Below are positions 25,996 to 36,000 of a stretch of 64,000 nucleotides of DNA, piece after piece (within the stretch, counting starts at the first letter, position 1; each line of letters starts with the position of its first letter). Both the position numbers and the translations under genes were made by a program. The stretch is from contig CAYQUO010000002.1 in the NCBI GenBank assembly GCA_964420835.1, positions 124,001 through 188,000 on the forward strand, read 5' to 3'. The stretch is from CAYQUO01 sp964420835. Its GTDB lineage: Bacteria; Chloroflexota; Anaerolineae; Anaerolineales; Anaerolineaceae. The notes beneath the pieces are model-generated. The model was given only the letters and a program-made list of their open reading frames with translations. It was not told the DNA's origin and ran no database searches.

Positions 25996-26032
25996 TCGCT
26001 CAGAAGAAAAACCGTCCGCAGGAGGGAACCCC

Positions 26033-26740
26033 ATGCAGATAACTCCCAGTCTCTTCACCAGTTTTGGCCTGGCCGGCAGCATCCTGACCGTGCTGGCCAT
26101 CGGCATCACATGGGCCCTGTACCGGGACAAGGAGGGCCGGCGTTATTCCGCCTTCAACCGCTATATTTCCGAACTGGGAGAAGTGGGCGTTTCGCCGGCG
26201 GCGGTTGTCTTCAATGGCGGCTTGATCGTGGCGGGGGTGCTGTACATTCCGTTCCTGGTTTGGCTGGGGCTGCGGCTGGGTGGTGTGGTGGGCACGCTGG
26301 CCATCCTGGGCGGGATGTGGGCGGCCGTCTCCTGCATCCTGGTGGGCATCTTCCCGATGAACCATGAAGAGGCGCACCTGAAGGCGGCCACCTCGTACTT
26401 CAGGGGCGGGCTGGCCACCATGCTTTTCTACAGCCTGGGCATTTTGCTGCAGCCGGCTGGCGGCGGGGTGGTACCGCGCTACTCCGCCATTTACGGGGCA
26501 GCCGGGGTGGTGTTCTACAGCTGGTTCCTCCTGCTGCTGGCCCGTCGCGAGCGGGAGAAGAAGGCACAGGAGGCCCTGGCTGCGGCGCAGGGGCTTCCGG
26601 AGGATCCCGGCCCGTCGGTGGATGCCCCGCCTGCGGAAGAAGAGGAACGCCCCCGTTTCTTGCCCATCGCCATGGTGGAGTGGGGGGCTTTTTTGGTGAC
26701 CATGGGCTGGTTCTTCTTTGTGGCGCTGGCGGCACGATGA
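26033..26740 (+). CDS. DUF998-like integral membrane protein
   Basis: 235-residue membrane protein with about six hydrophobic segments. The stretch ISELGEVGVSPAAVVFNGGLIVAGVLY resembles the DUF998 family, whose function is not known to me. Between helices 5 and 6 lies a charged, acidic cytosolic loop (ARREREKKAQEALAAAQG, then PPAEEEERP). ATG 26033 is preceded by AGGAGGGAA. Single-gene unit, divergent from the EamA transporter. Confidence 0.7.
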   Translation: MQITPSLFTSFGLAGSILTVLAIGITWALYRDKEGRRYSAFNRYISELGEVGVSPAAVVFNGGLIVAGVLYIPFLVWLGLRLGGVVGTLAILGGMWAAVSCILVGIFPMNHEEAHLKAATSYFRGGLATMLFYSLGILLQPAGGGVVPRYSAIYGAAGVVFYSWFLLLLARREREKKAQEALAAAQGLPEDPGPSVDAPPAEEEERPRFLPIAMVEWGAFLVTMGWFFFVALAAR

Positions 26741-27050
26741 GGCAAAGTGCAGCCGACCTGGACCGAACAGAAAACATGGCCAGTTTGGAAGGGGATGCCT
26801 GGAGCAAGAAACCAGGATGCTTTGCGACGGCAAGTGCCCGTTCAAATCGGGGATGTTCCATGGTCCAAGGTTTGTGGTGAAAAAACCTAGGCGGAGCACT
26901 TTTTAGGGCGTCTCCAGCCATTGGAACGAATTTTGGCCTGAAATTGTGATCTTGATATTATTTTTAGGAAACCAACCTGCTCCGCTTGCCAGGTGTTGAA
27001 AAATCCTGTATCATTATCCACATCATCGTACCGCAACCCCGCAGCCCGAG
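26741..27050. other. Intergenic region upstream of nrfHA
   Basis: 310 bp between the DUF998-like gene and nrfH. No ORF with coding character was found. The first two thirds are featureless; the last 70 bp hold the nrf promoter described separately. The stretch around 26941-26965 is AT-rich (TTGTGATCTTGATATTA-like) and could hold a regulator site, but it is not a convincing FNR palindrome. Confidence 0.5.
26986..27014 (+). promoter_or_regulatory. Sigma-70-like promoter of nrfHA
   Basis: TTGCCA (26986-26991), a 17-bp spacer and TATCAT (27009-27014) with TG immediately before the -10. Transcription would begin near 27021, about 30 bp upstream of the nrfH ATG. Confidence 0.6.
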
Positions 27051-27563
27051 ATGAAATCCCTCTTAAAATCCCCACCTGTCCTGCTGGCCCTGGCATCCCT
27101 CGTCATTGTCGGTGGCGTGTTTATTTGGGTCACCAAAATGCCGACCTTCATGACTTCCTCGGCGCGCACCTGTACGGACTGCCACGTGATGGATTACGTT
27201 TACGAGAACTGGTATCACGCCCCGCATGAGAAGGTCACCGTTTGTGCCGATTGCCACCTGCCGCACAACAACATCATTTCCTACTATTATGTTAAATTCG
27301 CCTCGGGGCTGCACGACGTGGTTTACTTCAGCACCGGGCTCACGCCGGAAGCCATCCGCCTGCACCCTGAGACCGTGGAGATCATTCAGTCCAACTGTAT
27401 CCGCTGCCACAACGAAACCGTGGCCGATATTTCAACGCACGACCTGGGACGCACCTGCTGGGACTGCCACCGCGACGCAGCCCACGGGAGGCGCGGCATC
27501 ACCCTGCTGCCCATGCAGGATTCCCTGCTGTATAAAGTTGAAGAGAAAAGGGGTATCGAATGA
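27051..27563 (+). CDS. nrfH: NrfH: tetraheme cytochrome c, membrane anchor of nitrite reductase
   Basis: Membrane-anchored quinol-oxidising subunit of the NrfHA nitrite reductase, 170 residues. One N-terminal helix (residues ~9-27) anchors it. Four CxxCH heme motifs follow (CTDCH, CADCH, CIRCH, CWDCH), matching the NapC/NirT/NrfH family size and heme number. It passes electrons from menaquinol to NrfA on the outer face. No strong SD before ATG 27051. Its stop overlaps the nrfA start (ATGA), showing tight coupling. Confidence 0.95.
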   Translation: MKSLLKSPPVLLALASLVIVGGVFIWVTKMPTFMTSSARTCTDCHVMDYVYENWYHAPHEKVTVCADCHLPHNNIISYYYVKFASGLHDVVYFSTGLTPEAIRLHPETVEIIQSNCIRCHNETVADISTHDLGRTCWDCHRDAAHGRRGITLLPMQDSLLYKVEEKRGIE

Positions 27564-28882
27564 AAAAACACCTGGTCACCATCATCCTGTCCGCCGCGGT
27601 GGTCATTTTGGCTGCGCTGCTGGTGGGCATTCTCATCTTCCTGAAGAACCAGCCGCCGCAACAGCGCGCCACCCTGCCACTGGTGGAGATCGCCGCCAAC
27701 GAACCGGATTCATCCCGGTGGGGAATTAACTTCCCCAACCAGTACGATACGATGAGGATGACGAAGGAGAACAGGGAGGATACGAAATACGGCGGGTCCT
27801 CCGGCTTCTCCTGGCTGGAGCGTGACCCGCGTCAGAAGGTCCTGTTTGCCGGTATGGCCTTCAGCAAGGATTACAATGATGACCGTGGTCACGAGTGGGC
27901 CCTGGATGATGTGAACAACAGCAAGCGGATCAATGAAAAATCAGCAGCCAGTTGCTATTCCTGCAAGTCGGCCAGCAACCCGGGCTTGTGGCAGGAGATG
28001 GGCCTGGAGGGCTACAGCGCGCACCTCTTTTCTGAAATGACGCCGCTGGTGACCGGGACGATCGGCTGTGCCAACTGCCACGAGGCCGGCAGTATGCGCC
28101 TTGTGCTGACCAATCCAAGCGTGATCGCCGGCTTCGAATCCCAGGGCATCGATTGGACCCGGTTCAGCCGCCAACAGATGCGCAGCGTGGTCTGTGCCAA
28201 CTGCCACGTGGAGTATTACCAGGCTGGTGAGGACAAGGTGCTCACCCTGCCGTGGAAGAACGGCACCCGCATCGAGGAAATCCTGGCAACTTACGATGAG
28301 ATCGGTTTCAAGGATTGGGAATACCCCGGGGCTGGAACCCCCGCGCTGAAGGCCCAGCACCCGGAGTACGAAACCTTCACCGCCAACAGCACACACTACC
28401 TTGCCGGCGTCTCCTGTGCTGACTGTCACATGCCCTACGTGCGCGATGGGGCGGCCAAATTCTCCTCTCACAACATTCGCAGTCCGCTCATCAACCCCGA
28501 GCAGTCCTGTGGCACCTGCCACACCGATGTGGCCTATGTGACCACACGGGTCAATGAGATCCAGGGCCAGGTGGGCAGGACGAAGACCGCTGCCGAGGAT
28601 GCCCTGCTGGATGCCATTGCCGCCATCCGGGGTGCCGTGGCTGTTCCGGGGTACGATGGGGAACTGCTTTCACAGGCCCGGGAAAAGCACCGCCAGGCGC
28701 AATTCCGCTGGGATTTTGTCTCCGCTGAGAACAGCATGGGCTTCCACAACCCGGAGTATGCCCTTGCCATCCTGGCTGAATCCACCCGGCTGGCCCGTGA
28801 AGCCCAGATGCTGGCCGCCCAGGCTGCCGGCAACCCGGCGCTGCTGCAGACGGACGTGTACTACACCGGCCAGCAGGAGTAA
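27560..28882 (+). CDS. nrfA: NrfA: ammonia-forming cytochrome c nitrite reductase
   Basis: Pentaheme periplasmic/extracytoplasmic nitrite reductase converting nitrite to ammonium, 440 residues. An N-terminal hydrophobic helix (~6-28) serves as signal or anchor. The catalytic heme has the diagnostic CxxCK motif (CYSCK, residues 132-136), and four CxxCH motifs follow (CANCH, CANCH, CADCH, CGTCH). The family residues around the active site (RFSRQQMRSVVCANCHVEYY) and the Ca-site region are present, and length is normal. With NrfH it gives dissimilatory nitrite reduction to ammonium or nitrite detoxification. No other denitrification genes lie in the window. Confidence 0.96.
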   Translation: MKKHLVTIILSAAVVILAALLVGILIFLKNQPPQQRATLPLVEIAANEPDSSRWGINFPNQYDTMRMTKENREDTKYGGSSGFSWLERDPRQKVLFAGMAFSKDYNDDRGHEWALDDVNNSKRINEKSAASCYSCKSASNPGLWQEMGLEGYSAHLFSEMTPLVTGTIGCANCHEAGSMRLVLTNPSVIAGFESQGIDWTRFSRQQMRSVVCANCHVEYYQAGEDKVLTLPWKNGTRIEEILATYDEIGFKDWEYPGAGTPALKAQHPEYETFTANSTHYLAGVSCADCHMPYVRDGAAKFSSHNIRSPLINPEQSCGTCHTDVAYVTTRVNEIQGQVGRTKTAAEDALLDAIAAIRGAVAVPGYDGELLSQAREKHRQAQFRWDFVSAENSMGFHNPEYALAILAESTRLAREAQMLAAQAAGNPALLQTDVYYTGQQE

Positions 28883-29094
28883 GTTGATCCACCCTCACAG
28901 GGTGTTGGGCAAACCCGGAGAAGGATAAAACAGAACTCAGGATGGATGACAGGCGGGCTACGTTGCACCGTGGACCATTCCTGCCGCATGTCAATTAAAC
29001 CCCGAAAAATGCACCGGCTGTCCATCATTCCTGCAACGCAATTTGCACCCCTGAAAAGAGCAAATGGGGGCAGGTACCGGTAAAAGACGTTGAC

Positions 29095-29604
29095 TCATTG
29101 AAATGTTGTGGCCAGCAGGTTTGCCCAGGCTTGGATCTCCTCCCAATTGCGCAGATCACTGTATGGCTGCTGCTTCATGGTCGGAATGAGGTCGTAAGGA
29201 AAACGCAGGCCCGCCGGGTCGAATCGGCCCCCAATCAGCAGTACGCTTGTCGGCTTGAGCCAGGGCACCCGCGCCAGCTGTTTATCCAGGTTGGTCCGCA
29301 CATCGTTCCAGGTTTCCGGCTTCGTCTCCCCGAAAGGCCCGCCAGCGAACACGGCAACAGGAATGCCCGCCTGGATGCTGCCCTTGAAGCGGGAGAGGAA
29401 CCGGAAGGCGCCCTTGTGCCAGCGGAACAAGTATAGCGGTGCTCCGAGGATCACGCCCCTGTAACCCTCCAGATTCTTGACCTGCCCGGCAGGCTGAACA
29501 TCCACCTCCAGGCCCAACGTCCGCAGGTGCCCGGCCAGTGTTTCAGCCACCTCAGCGGTTGCACCATGCACCGTTTCAAAGGCGATTAAAACCCTGGTTT
29601 TCAT
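29095..29604 (-). CDS. Flavodoxin-domain protein (HemG-like)
   Basis: Flavodoxin-fold FMN protein of 169 residues. The N-terminal phosphate-binding loop reads VLIAFETVHGATAEVAETLA and the central strand VILGAPLYLFRWHKGAFRFL, the arrangement seen in HemG-type protoporphyrinogen oxidases and related flavodoxins. A heme-synthesis role next to multiheme cytochromes is attractive, but a general electron carrier is equally possible. ATG 29604 has a perfect AAAGGAGGT SD and a TATAAT box on the - strand at 29632-29637. Confidence 0.8.
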   Translation of the reverse strand: MKTRVLIAFETVHGATAEVAETLAGHLRTLGLEVDVQPAGQVKNLEGYRGVILGAPLYLFRWHKGAFRFLSRFKGSIQAGIPVAVFAGGPFGETKPETWNDVRTNLDKQLARVPWLKPTSVLLIGGRFDPAGLRFPYDLIPTMKQQPYSDLRNWEEIQAWANLLATTFQ

Positions 29605-30011
29605 GAAATGGAACCTCCTTTCCCATAAGGAATTATAGCCACATCCCGGCTTTTTCAGAACGGGATGGAAAGTGCCGGTTGGAATTACCCTGACCTTCTT
29701 GCAGGATTTGTGGAGGGGGACGAAGGTACCGGTTACATTCCAGCAAGCACCACAACCTGAAAGATAACCCCAAAGTGAATTCCTGACCCTGATTCTTCAT
29801 GATTTTTTGGGTCATGAGAACCAGGGAAAACGAAACCAAGAACAAAATAATGGGTTATTAGAGTCATAACCTTCCAGGCCGGTTCTGTTCGCTTGCGGTC
29901 TGCAATTTACAGAAGGCCTTCAAAGGCTTGGATGGCAATAAGGGCTTTTGAGATTGTGCCTGGTTTGCCCGGATGATTTATCTGTAATCGGTGATGAAAA
30001 GGAGAATGACC
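29605..30011. other. Intergenic region between flavodoxin gene and the giant synthase
   Basis: 407 bp between divergent genes. On the - strand side TATAAT (29632-29637) lies 28 bp from the flavodoxin start and is a plausible promoter. On the synthase side I see no convincing -35/-10 pair; the only clear signal is the AAAAGGAGA SD just before ATG 30012. The short ORF on the - strand in the gap has no coding character. Confidence 0.5.
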
Positions 30012-33000
30012 ATGGAAAACCGAAAACTTGTGGCAATTGTTGGTTTGGGGGCAATTCTCCCGGATGCATTTGATGTTACAACCTTTTGGCAAAACATCCT
30101 TTCCGCCCGTTATTCGATTGGTGATGTGCCGGCGGACCGCTGGAGCGTGGATCGATACTACGATCCTGACCCAGCCGCTGTGGATAAAAGTTATACCAAG
30201 ATCGGTGCCTTTGTGCGCGGATACCAGTTCGACCCCTTGAAGAACGGTATCGCCATCCCGCCGAAGGTGTTGGCGACGATGGATATCGCCCAGCAGTGGG
30301 CGATCGCGGCCAGCCAGCAGGCATTGAAAGACTACGGCTACCCGGAGCGCAAGCTGGACCCTGAACGGGTTGCCATCATTTTCGGAAATACGAACGCCGG
30401 TGAGGGACATTACCGATCCACGTTCCGCATTCTCGTTCCCGATTACATAAATGCACTCTCCTCGGTGCCTGAATTCCAATACCTGCCGGAGGCGGTTCGG
30501 CGGGCGATCGTGGATGGGGCAGTGGAGAAGGTCCGCTCGGAGATCCCGGCGATCACGGAAGACACCATGCCGGGGGAGCTTTCCAACATCATCGCCGGGC
30601 GGGTGGCGAACGTGTTCAACTTCAGCGGTCCCAATTACGTGACCGATGCCGCCTGCGCGTCCTCTCTTGCGGCGCTGCAGGGGGCGGTGAACGGATTGCT
30701 GGACCGCAAGTTCGATGCTGCGTTATCCGGTGCCATCGACCGGAGCATGGGGCCGGAATCGTACATCAAGTTCTGCAAAATCGGGGCCCTCAGCGCAGAC
30801 GGTTCACGGCCGTATGCCGACGGGGCCAACGGTTTTGTGATGGGCGAGGGGGCAGTGGTCTTCCTGTTGAAACGGCTGGAGGACGCCGAGCAGAATGGAG
30901 ACCGCATCTACGCTGTCATCCGGGGAATTGGCGGCAGTTCGGACGGCAAGGGCAAGGGCATCACCGCCCCCAACCCGCTTGGACAACAACGGGCAATCGA
31001 ACGCGCCTGGCACGATGCCGGAATTACCCCGGGATCGGCCGGATTGATTGAAGGCCACGGCACGTCCACCCGGGTGGGGGATGTGACCGAGGTGAACAGC
31101 CTGGCTGCCGTTTTTGCTCCGTTGGGTCTAAAACCGGGAAGCGTGGTCCTGGGCTCGGTCAAATCGAACCTGGGCCACCTGAAGAGCGCCGCCGGGGCGG
31201 TTGGGTTGTTGAAAACCATTTTGGCCCTGCATCACCGGGTGCTTCCACCAACGGCGAACTTCGAGCGGCCCAACCCAAATATTGATTTTGCCAGCACCCC
31301 CTTTGAAGTGATCCGGGAGCCGCGGGAATGGGAGATTAAAAATGGCGGTTTTCGCTTTGCCGGAACCAGTTCGTTCGGCTTTGGAGGCACGAACTTTCAT
31401 CTTGTCATGGAGGAATATGTGCCAGGTGTGGGGGGGAGCGCTGCTCCGGCATTTACCGTACCTGAAGCTATACCGGCACGGCCTGCAAGCCCTCCGGTCG
31501 AGCCTTCAACAGTTCCTGTCCCGGCGTTGGTAGTGGCAACCGTTCCCGCTGCGGGCGGCGAGGCCATCAAGGCGCACGTGGTGGGCGTGGTGAGCGAAAA
31601 GACGGGATACCCGCAGGAGATGCTGGACCTGGATCTGGACCTGGAGGCCGACCTGGGGATCGACACGGTGAAACAGGCCGAACTGTTCGCCGCCATCCGC
31701 ACGCATTATGGCATCCCGCGGCGGGAGGATCTGCGGCTTTCGGACTACAACACGCTGGCCAAGGTAATCGGCTTTGTGCAGGAGAACCTGGGAACAGGGG
31801 CATCGGTGCCGGTGGCTGCAACCGCGGAAGCCACGGCAACAGCGCCTGCTGCAGCGCCAGAACCCACCGGGGCGCCTGCTGAGGCGCCATCAGGCGGGAC
31901 TGTTGCAGGGGAAACGCCACAACCTGGGGCAACCGGAATGGATGGCACACCAGCCGCCGCCGGGGGCGCCAGGCCGGATGGCGAGGCCATCAAGGTGCAC
32001 GTACTGGGCGTGGTGAGCGAAAAGACGGGATACCCGCAGGAGATGCTGGACCTGGATCTGGACCTGGAGGCCGACCTGGGGATCGACACGGTGAAACAGG
32101 CCGAACTGTTTGCTGCTATCCGCACGCATTACGGCATTCCTCGGCGGGAGGATCTGCGGCTTTCGGACTACAACACGCTGGGTAAGGTGATTGGCTTTGT
32201 GGCGGAGAACCTGGGAACGGTGGCATCGGTGCCGGTGGCTGCAACCGTGCAGGTGGCTGAATCGCCGGCAATTGGGCCTGGTGAGAGCGGAGTAATACCC
32301 TACCAGGGGTTGTTCTTTGCTTCCGCTCAAAGTGCCGCCGATCTCAAAATCCTGGTGCAGGCACGGCTCGAGGAGGTCCGGCTTGGACGCATACCCGCAT
32401 CCGTTTGCCCAACGGAGGAAGAAATTCGCCTGCCGGAACGGATCGCCATTGATTACGCCAACCCGGAGGAACTGGTTAAGAGATTGGAAAGAGCAGTCGC
32501 GGCACTGGAACAGGGCAATGCAGATACCTGGAAGGCGCTGCAGGCTCATGCCATCTACCGCGGCAGTGGTGTTCCTGGCAAGGTGGCTTTTCTCTTTCCA
32601 GGACAGGGATCCCAGTACGTGAACATGTTCCTGGACCTGCGGGATACCGAGCCTGTCGTCCGCGCGACTTTCGACGAGGCAGACCGTGTCATGACACCCA
32701 TCCTCGGCAGGCCCTTGACGAGCTACATTTACACCAATGGGACCGAAGAGGAACTTAAGCAGGCTGAAAAGGAACTAAAGAACACGGCCATTACCCAGCC
32801 GGCCATGTTGACCGCAGATGTGGTCGTGGCGCGTATGTTAAAGAAATTCGGCGTTGAACCGGACCTGGTCATCGGGCACAGCCTGGGTGAATATGCCGCC
32901 CTGGTGGCTGCCGGTGTGTTGACCTTTGCCGAGGCGCTTGAAGTGGTCAGTGCACGCGGGAGGGAAATGTCACGTCTGAAAGTTGAAGACCCCGGATGCA

Positions 33001-36000
33001 TGGCGGCCATTTCAGCGCCGCTGGAGAGGGTGGAAGAGGTCATCGCAGCCATTGATGATTACGTGGTTATTGCCAACATCAACAGCCCTGTCCAATGCGT
33101 TTTGGGCGGCACGACAAAGGCGATCGACGCGGCCATTGCCCGATTTGTGGCGGATGGTTTCCAGGCAGTGAAGATCCCGGTATCCCACGCATTCCATACC
33201 CGCATCGTTGCCCCGGCCAGCGAACCGCTGCGCAAGGTGATCGAACGAATGGATTTGCGGCCACCCCGGCTGCCCATCGTGGCCAATGTGACCGGGGATT
33301 TGTACCCATCCGATCGGGAGGAGATCCTGGACCTATTGGCCAGCCAGGTGGCTTCACCGGTCCAGTTCGTCAAGGGGATGCAGACGCTATATGCAGAGGG
33401 AGCCCGGATCTTCATCGAATGCGGCCCCAAACGTGTGTTGAATGCGCTGGCAACGGATAATTTAAAATCCAGGCAGGATGTGACCATCCTGTCATCGAAT
33501 CATCCCCGCAAAGGGGGGCGGGCCAGTTTCAACGAAGCCCTTTGCGGTATTTATGCGGCAGGCCTTCCGCTCAAAGGTCATGTTTCGGTGAGTGCTCCTT
33601 TTACAATATCCTCTTCTCAACCCGTGACGATTGCCCCGCATGTTGAACAGCCGAATCCACAGCCCCGGCTGGTACCAATCACTGGCTCGGTGGTGGTAAC
33701 GGGTGTTGGATTGGGTCTTCCGGGGCGCAGCCGGCATGTTTTCGATGACTCCAATTTTGAACGCATCCTGGACGGTGAGATGCGCATTGAACCCCTGGAC
33801 GAGAATCTCAAGAAAAAAATCTTGGAGAAACACGTCAACCGCCTGGTGAAAAGCTCTGCTGGAGCGGTGATGCAAGAGGTCGTTGACATGGACCAGGTGG
33901 TGCAGTTAGGCGGTCAGGGTGGTGAATTTGACCTGGTGGAAGAGTTCGGTGTCCCGGAAGATCGGGTGGATGCACTGGACCTGTCCTCCCAACTGGGCAT
34001 TGCTGCTGGCATGGAAGCATTGCGCGATGCTGGCATCCCCCTGGTGATGGCCCGGCGGAAAACGACCAAGGGAACCTACCTGCCGGACCGCTGGAAGCTG
34101 CCCGAAACCATGCAGGATGAGACCGGGGTGATCTTCGCCTCATCCTTCCCCGGGCTGAACCGCATGGCAGAGGAAGCTGATCAATACTATGCCACGAAGA
34201 TGCTTGAGAACCAGTTGTTGGATGTGCAGTCCACGATCGAACTGGTTAATTCGCTCAACCCCACGGGGCAATCCCAGCTCCTGGATGAACTTGAGCGGCG
34301 CCGCTTCGAGATCCAAAGACGTATTCGCGAGGCGGATTATCACCTTGACCGCCGTTTTGTTTTCCGCGTGCTGGTCATGGGTCATTCTCAGTTTGCCGAA
34401 TACATCGGAGCCCGCGGTCCCAACACCCACGTAAACGCTGCCTGTGCCAGCACCACCCATGCCGTCTCGGTTGCCGAGGACTGGATCCGTTCAGGCCGCT
34501 GCCGCCGTGTGATCGTCATCGCCGGCGACGACATAACCAATGCCAACCTGATCTCATGGATCGGCTCCAGCATGTTCGCCAGCGGTGCGGCAACCATTGA
34601 AGAGGACCTTCGCCTGGCCATCCTGCCGTTTGACAGGCGCCGTAATGGCATGATCATGGGCATGGGAGGGGCAGCCTTGGTCATTGAAAGCGAAGACGCC
34701 GCCAGGGAACGCGGTGTGCGGGCGATCGCCGAGATCCTTTCCACCGCCACCGCCAATAGCGCCTTTCATGGCACACGCATGGATGTTCAACACGTTTCCG
34801 AGGTGATGGAGCGCCTGCTGCAAATGGCGGAACAGCGTTTTGCCATCAGCCGGCAGAACATTGCCCCGCAGACGGTGTTCATGTCCCATGAAACTTATAC
34901 CCCGGCCCGTGGAGGAAGTGCCAGCGCCGAGATCTACAGCCTGCGGCAAACATTTCACGAATTTGCCAACCAGGTGATCATTGCCAACACCAAGGGCTTT
35001 ACTGGCCACCCCATGGGAGCCGGCATTGAGGATGTGGTGGTCCTGAAGGCTCTCGAGACGGGGAAAGTTCCACCCATCGCCCATATCCATGACGGTTTTG
35101 AACCCGATCCGGACCTTGGCGATCTTAATCTTTCAAAGGGTGGTGTCTATAACCCGCAATACGCCCTGCGCCTGGGAGCCGGCTTTGGTTCGCAAATTGC
35201 CATGAGCCTCATGCGCCGGGTTCCCGGTGTTGAAGAACGGATCGACCGGCAGAAGAACCAGCAGTGGCTCGCTGCAGTTACAGGGTACGACAACCCGGAA
35301 CTGGAAGTGGTTCAGCGAACATTGCGGGTGAAGACACAAGGAACCCCGGTACATGAACCAGTACGAACAACCTGGCAGTATGGGCAGGGTCCTTCCCTTT
35401 GGGCGCCGGCAGCCGGCAGCGAGCCGGTGAGTGCAGTCCGGGAGGCTGGCGCATCACCGGTAACACCTGCTCTAAACATGGAACCGTTAACAGAGCAACC
35501 TGCACCAGCAGCGGAGGTTGTATCCCCAGTGACGGTGGCAGCCGTTCCCGCTGCGGGCGGCGAGGCCATCAAGGCGCACGTGCTGGGCGTGGTAAGCGAA
35601 AAGACGGGATATCCGCAGGAGATGCTGGACCTGGATCTTGATCTCGAGGCCGACCTGGGGGTCGACACGGTGAAACAGGCCGAACTGTTTGCCGCCATCC
35701 GCACGCATTACGGCATCCCGCGGCGGGAGGACCTGCGGCTTTCGGACTACAACACGCTGGCCAAGGTAATCGGCTTTGTGCAGGAGAACCTGGGAACGGG
35801 GGCATCGGTGCCGGCGGCTGCGACCGCGGAAGCCACGGCAACAGCGCCTGCTGCAGCGCCGGAACCCACCGGGGCGCCTGCTGAGGCGCCATCAGGCGGG
35901 CCTGTTGCAGGGGAAACGCCACAACCTGCGGCAACCGGGATGGATGGCACACCAGCCGCCGCCGGGGGCGCCAGGCCGGATGGCGAGGCCATCAAGGTGC

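Noticed and set aside
29633..29845. 70-codon frame on the - strand upstream of the synthase
   Set aside because: No SD, no coding character, and it overlaps the probable promoter of the flavodoxin gene.
31800..31980. Ala/Pro/Thr-rich linker as a possible mobile or tandem repeat
   Set aside because: It is an ordinary interdomain linker; its duplication is explained by the larger ACP-pair repeat.
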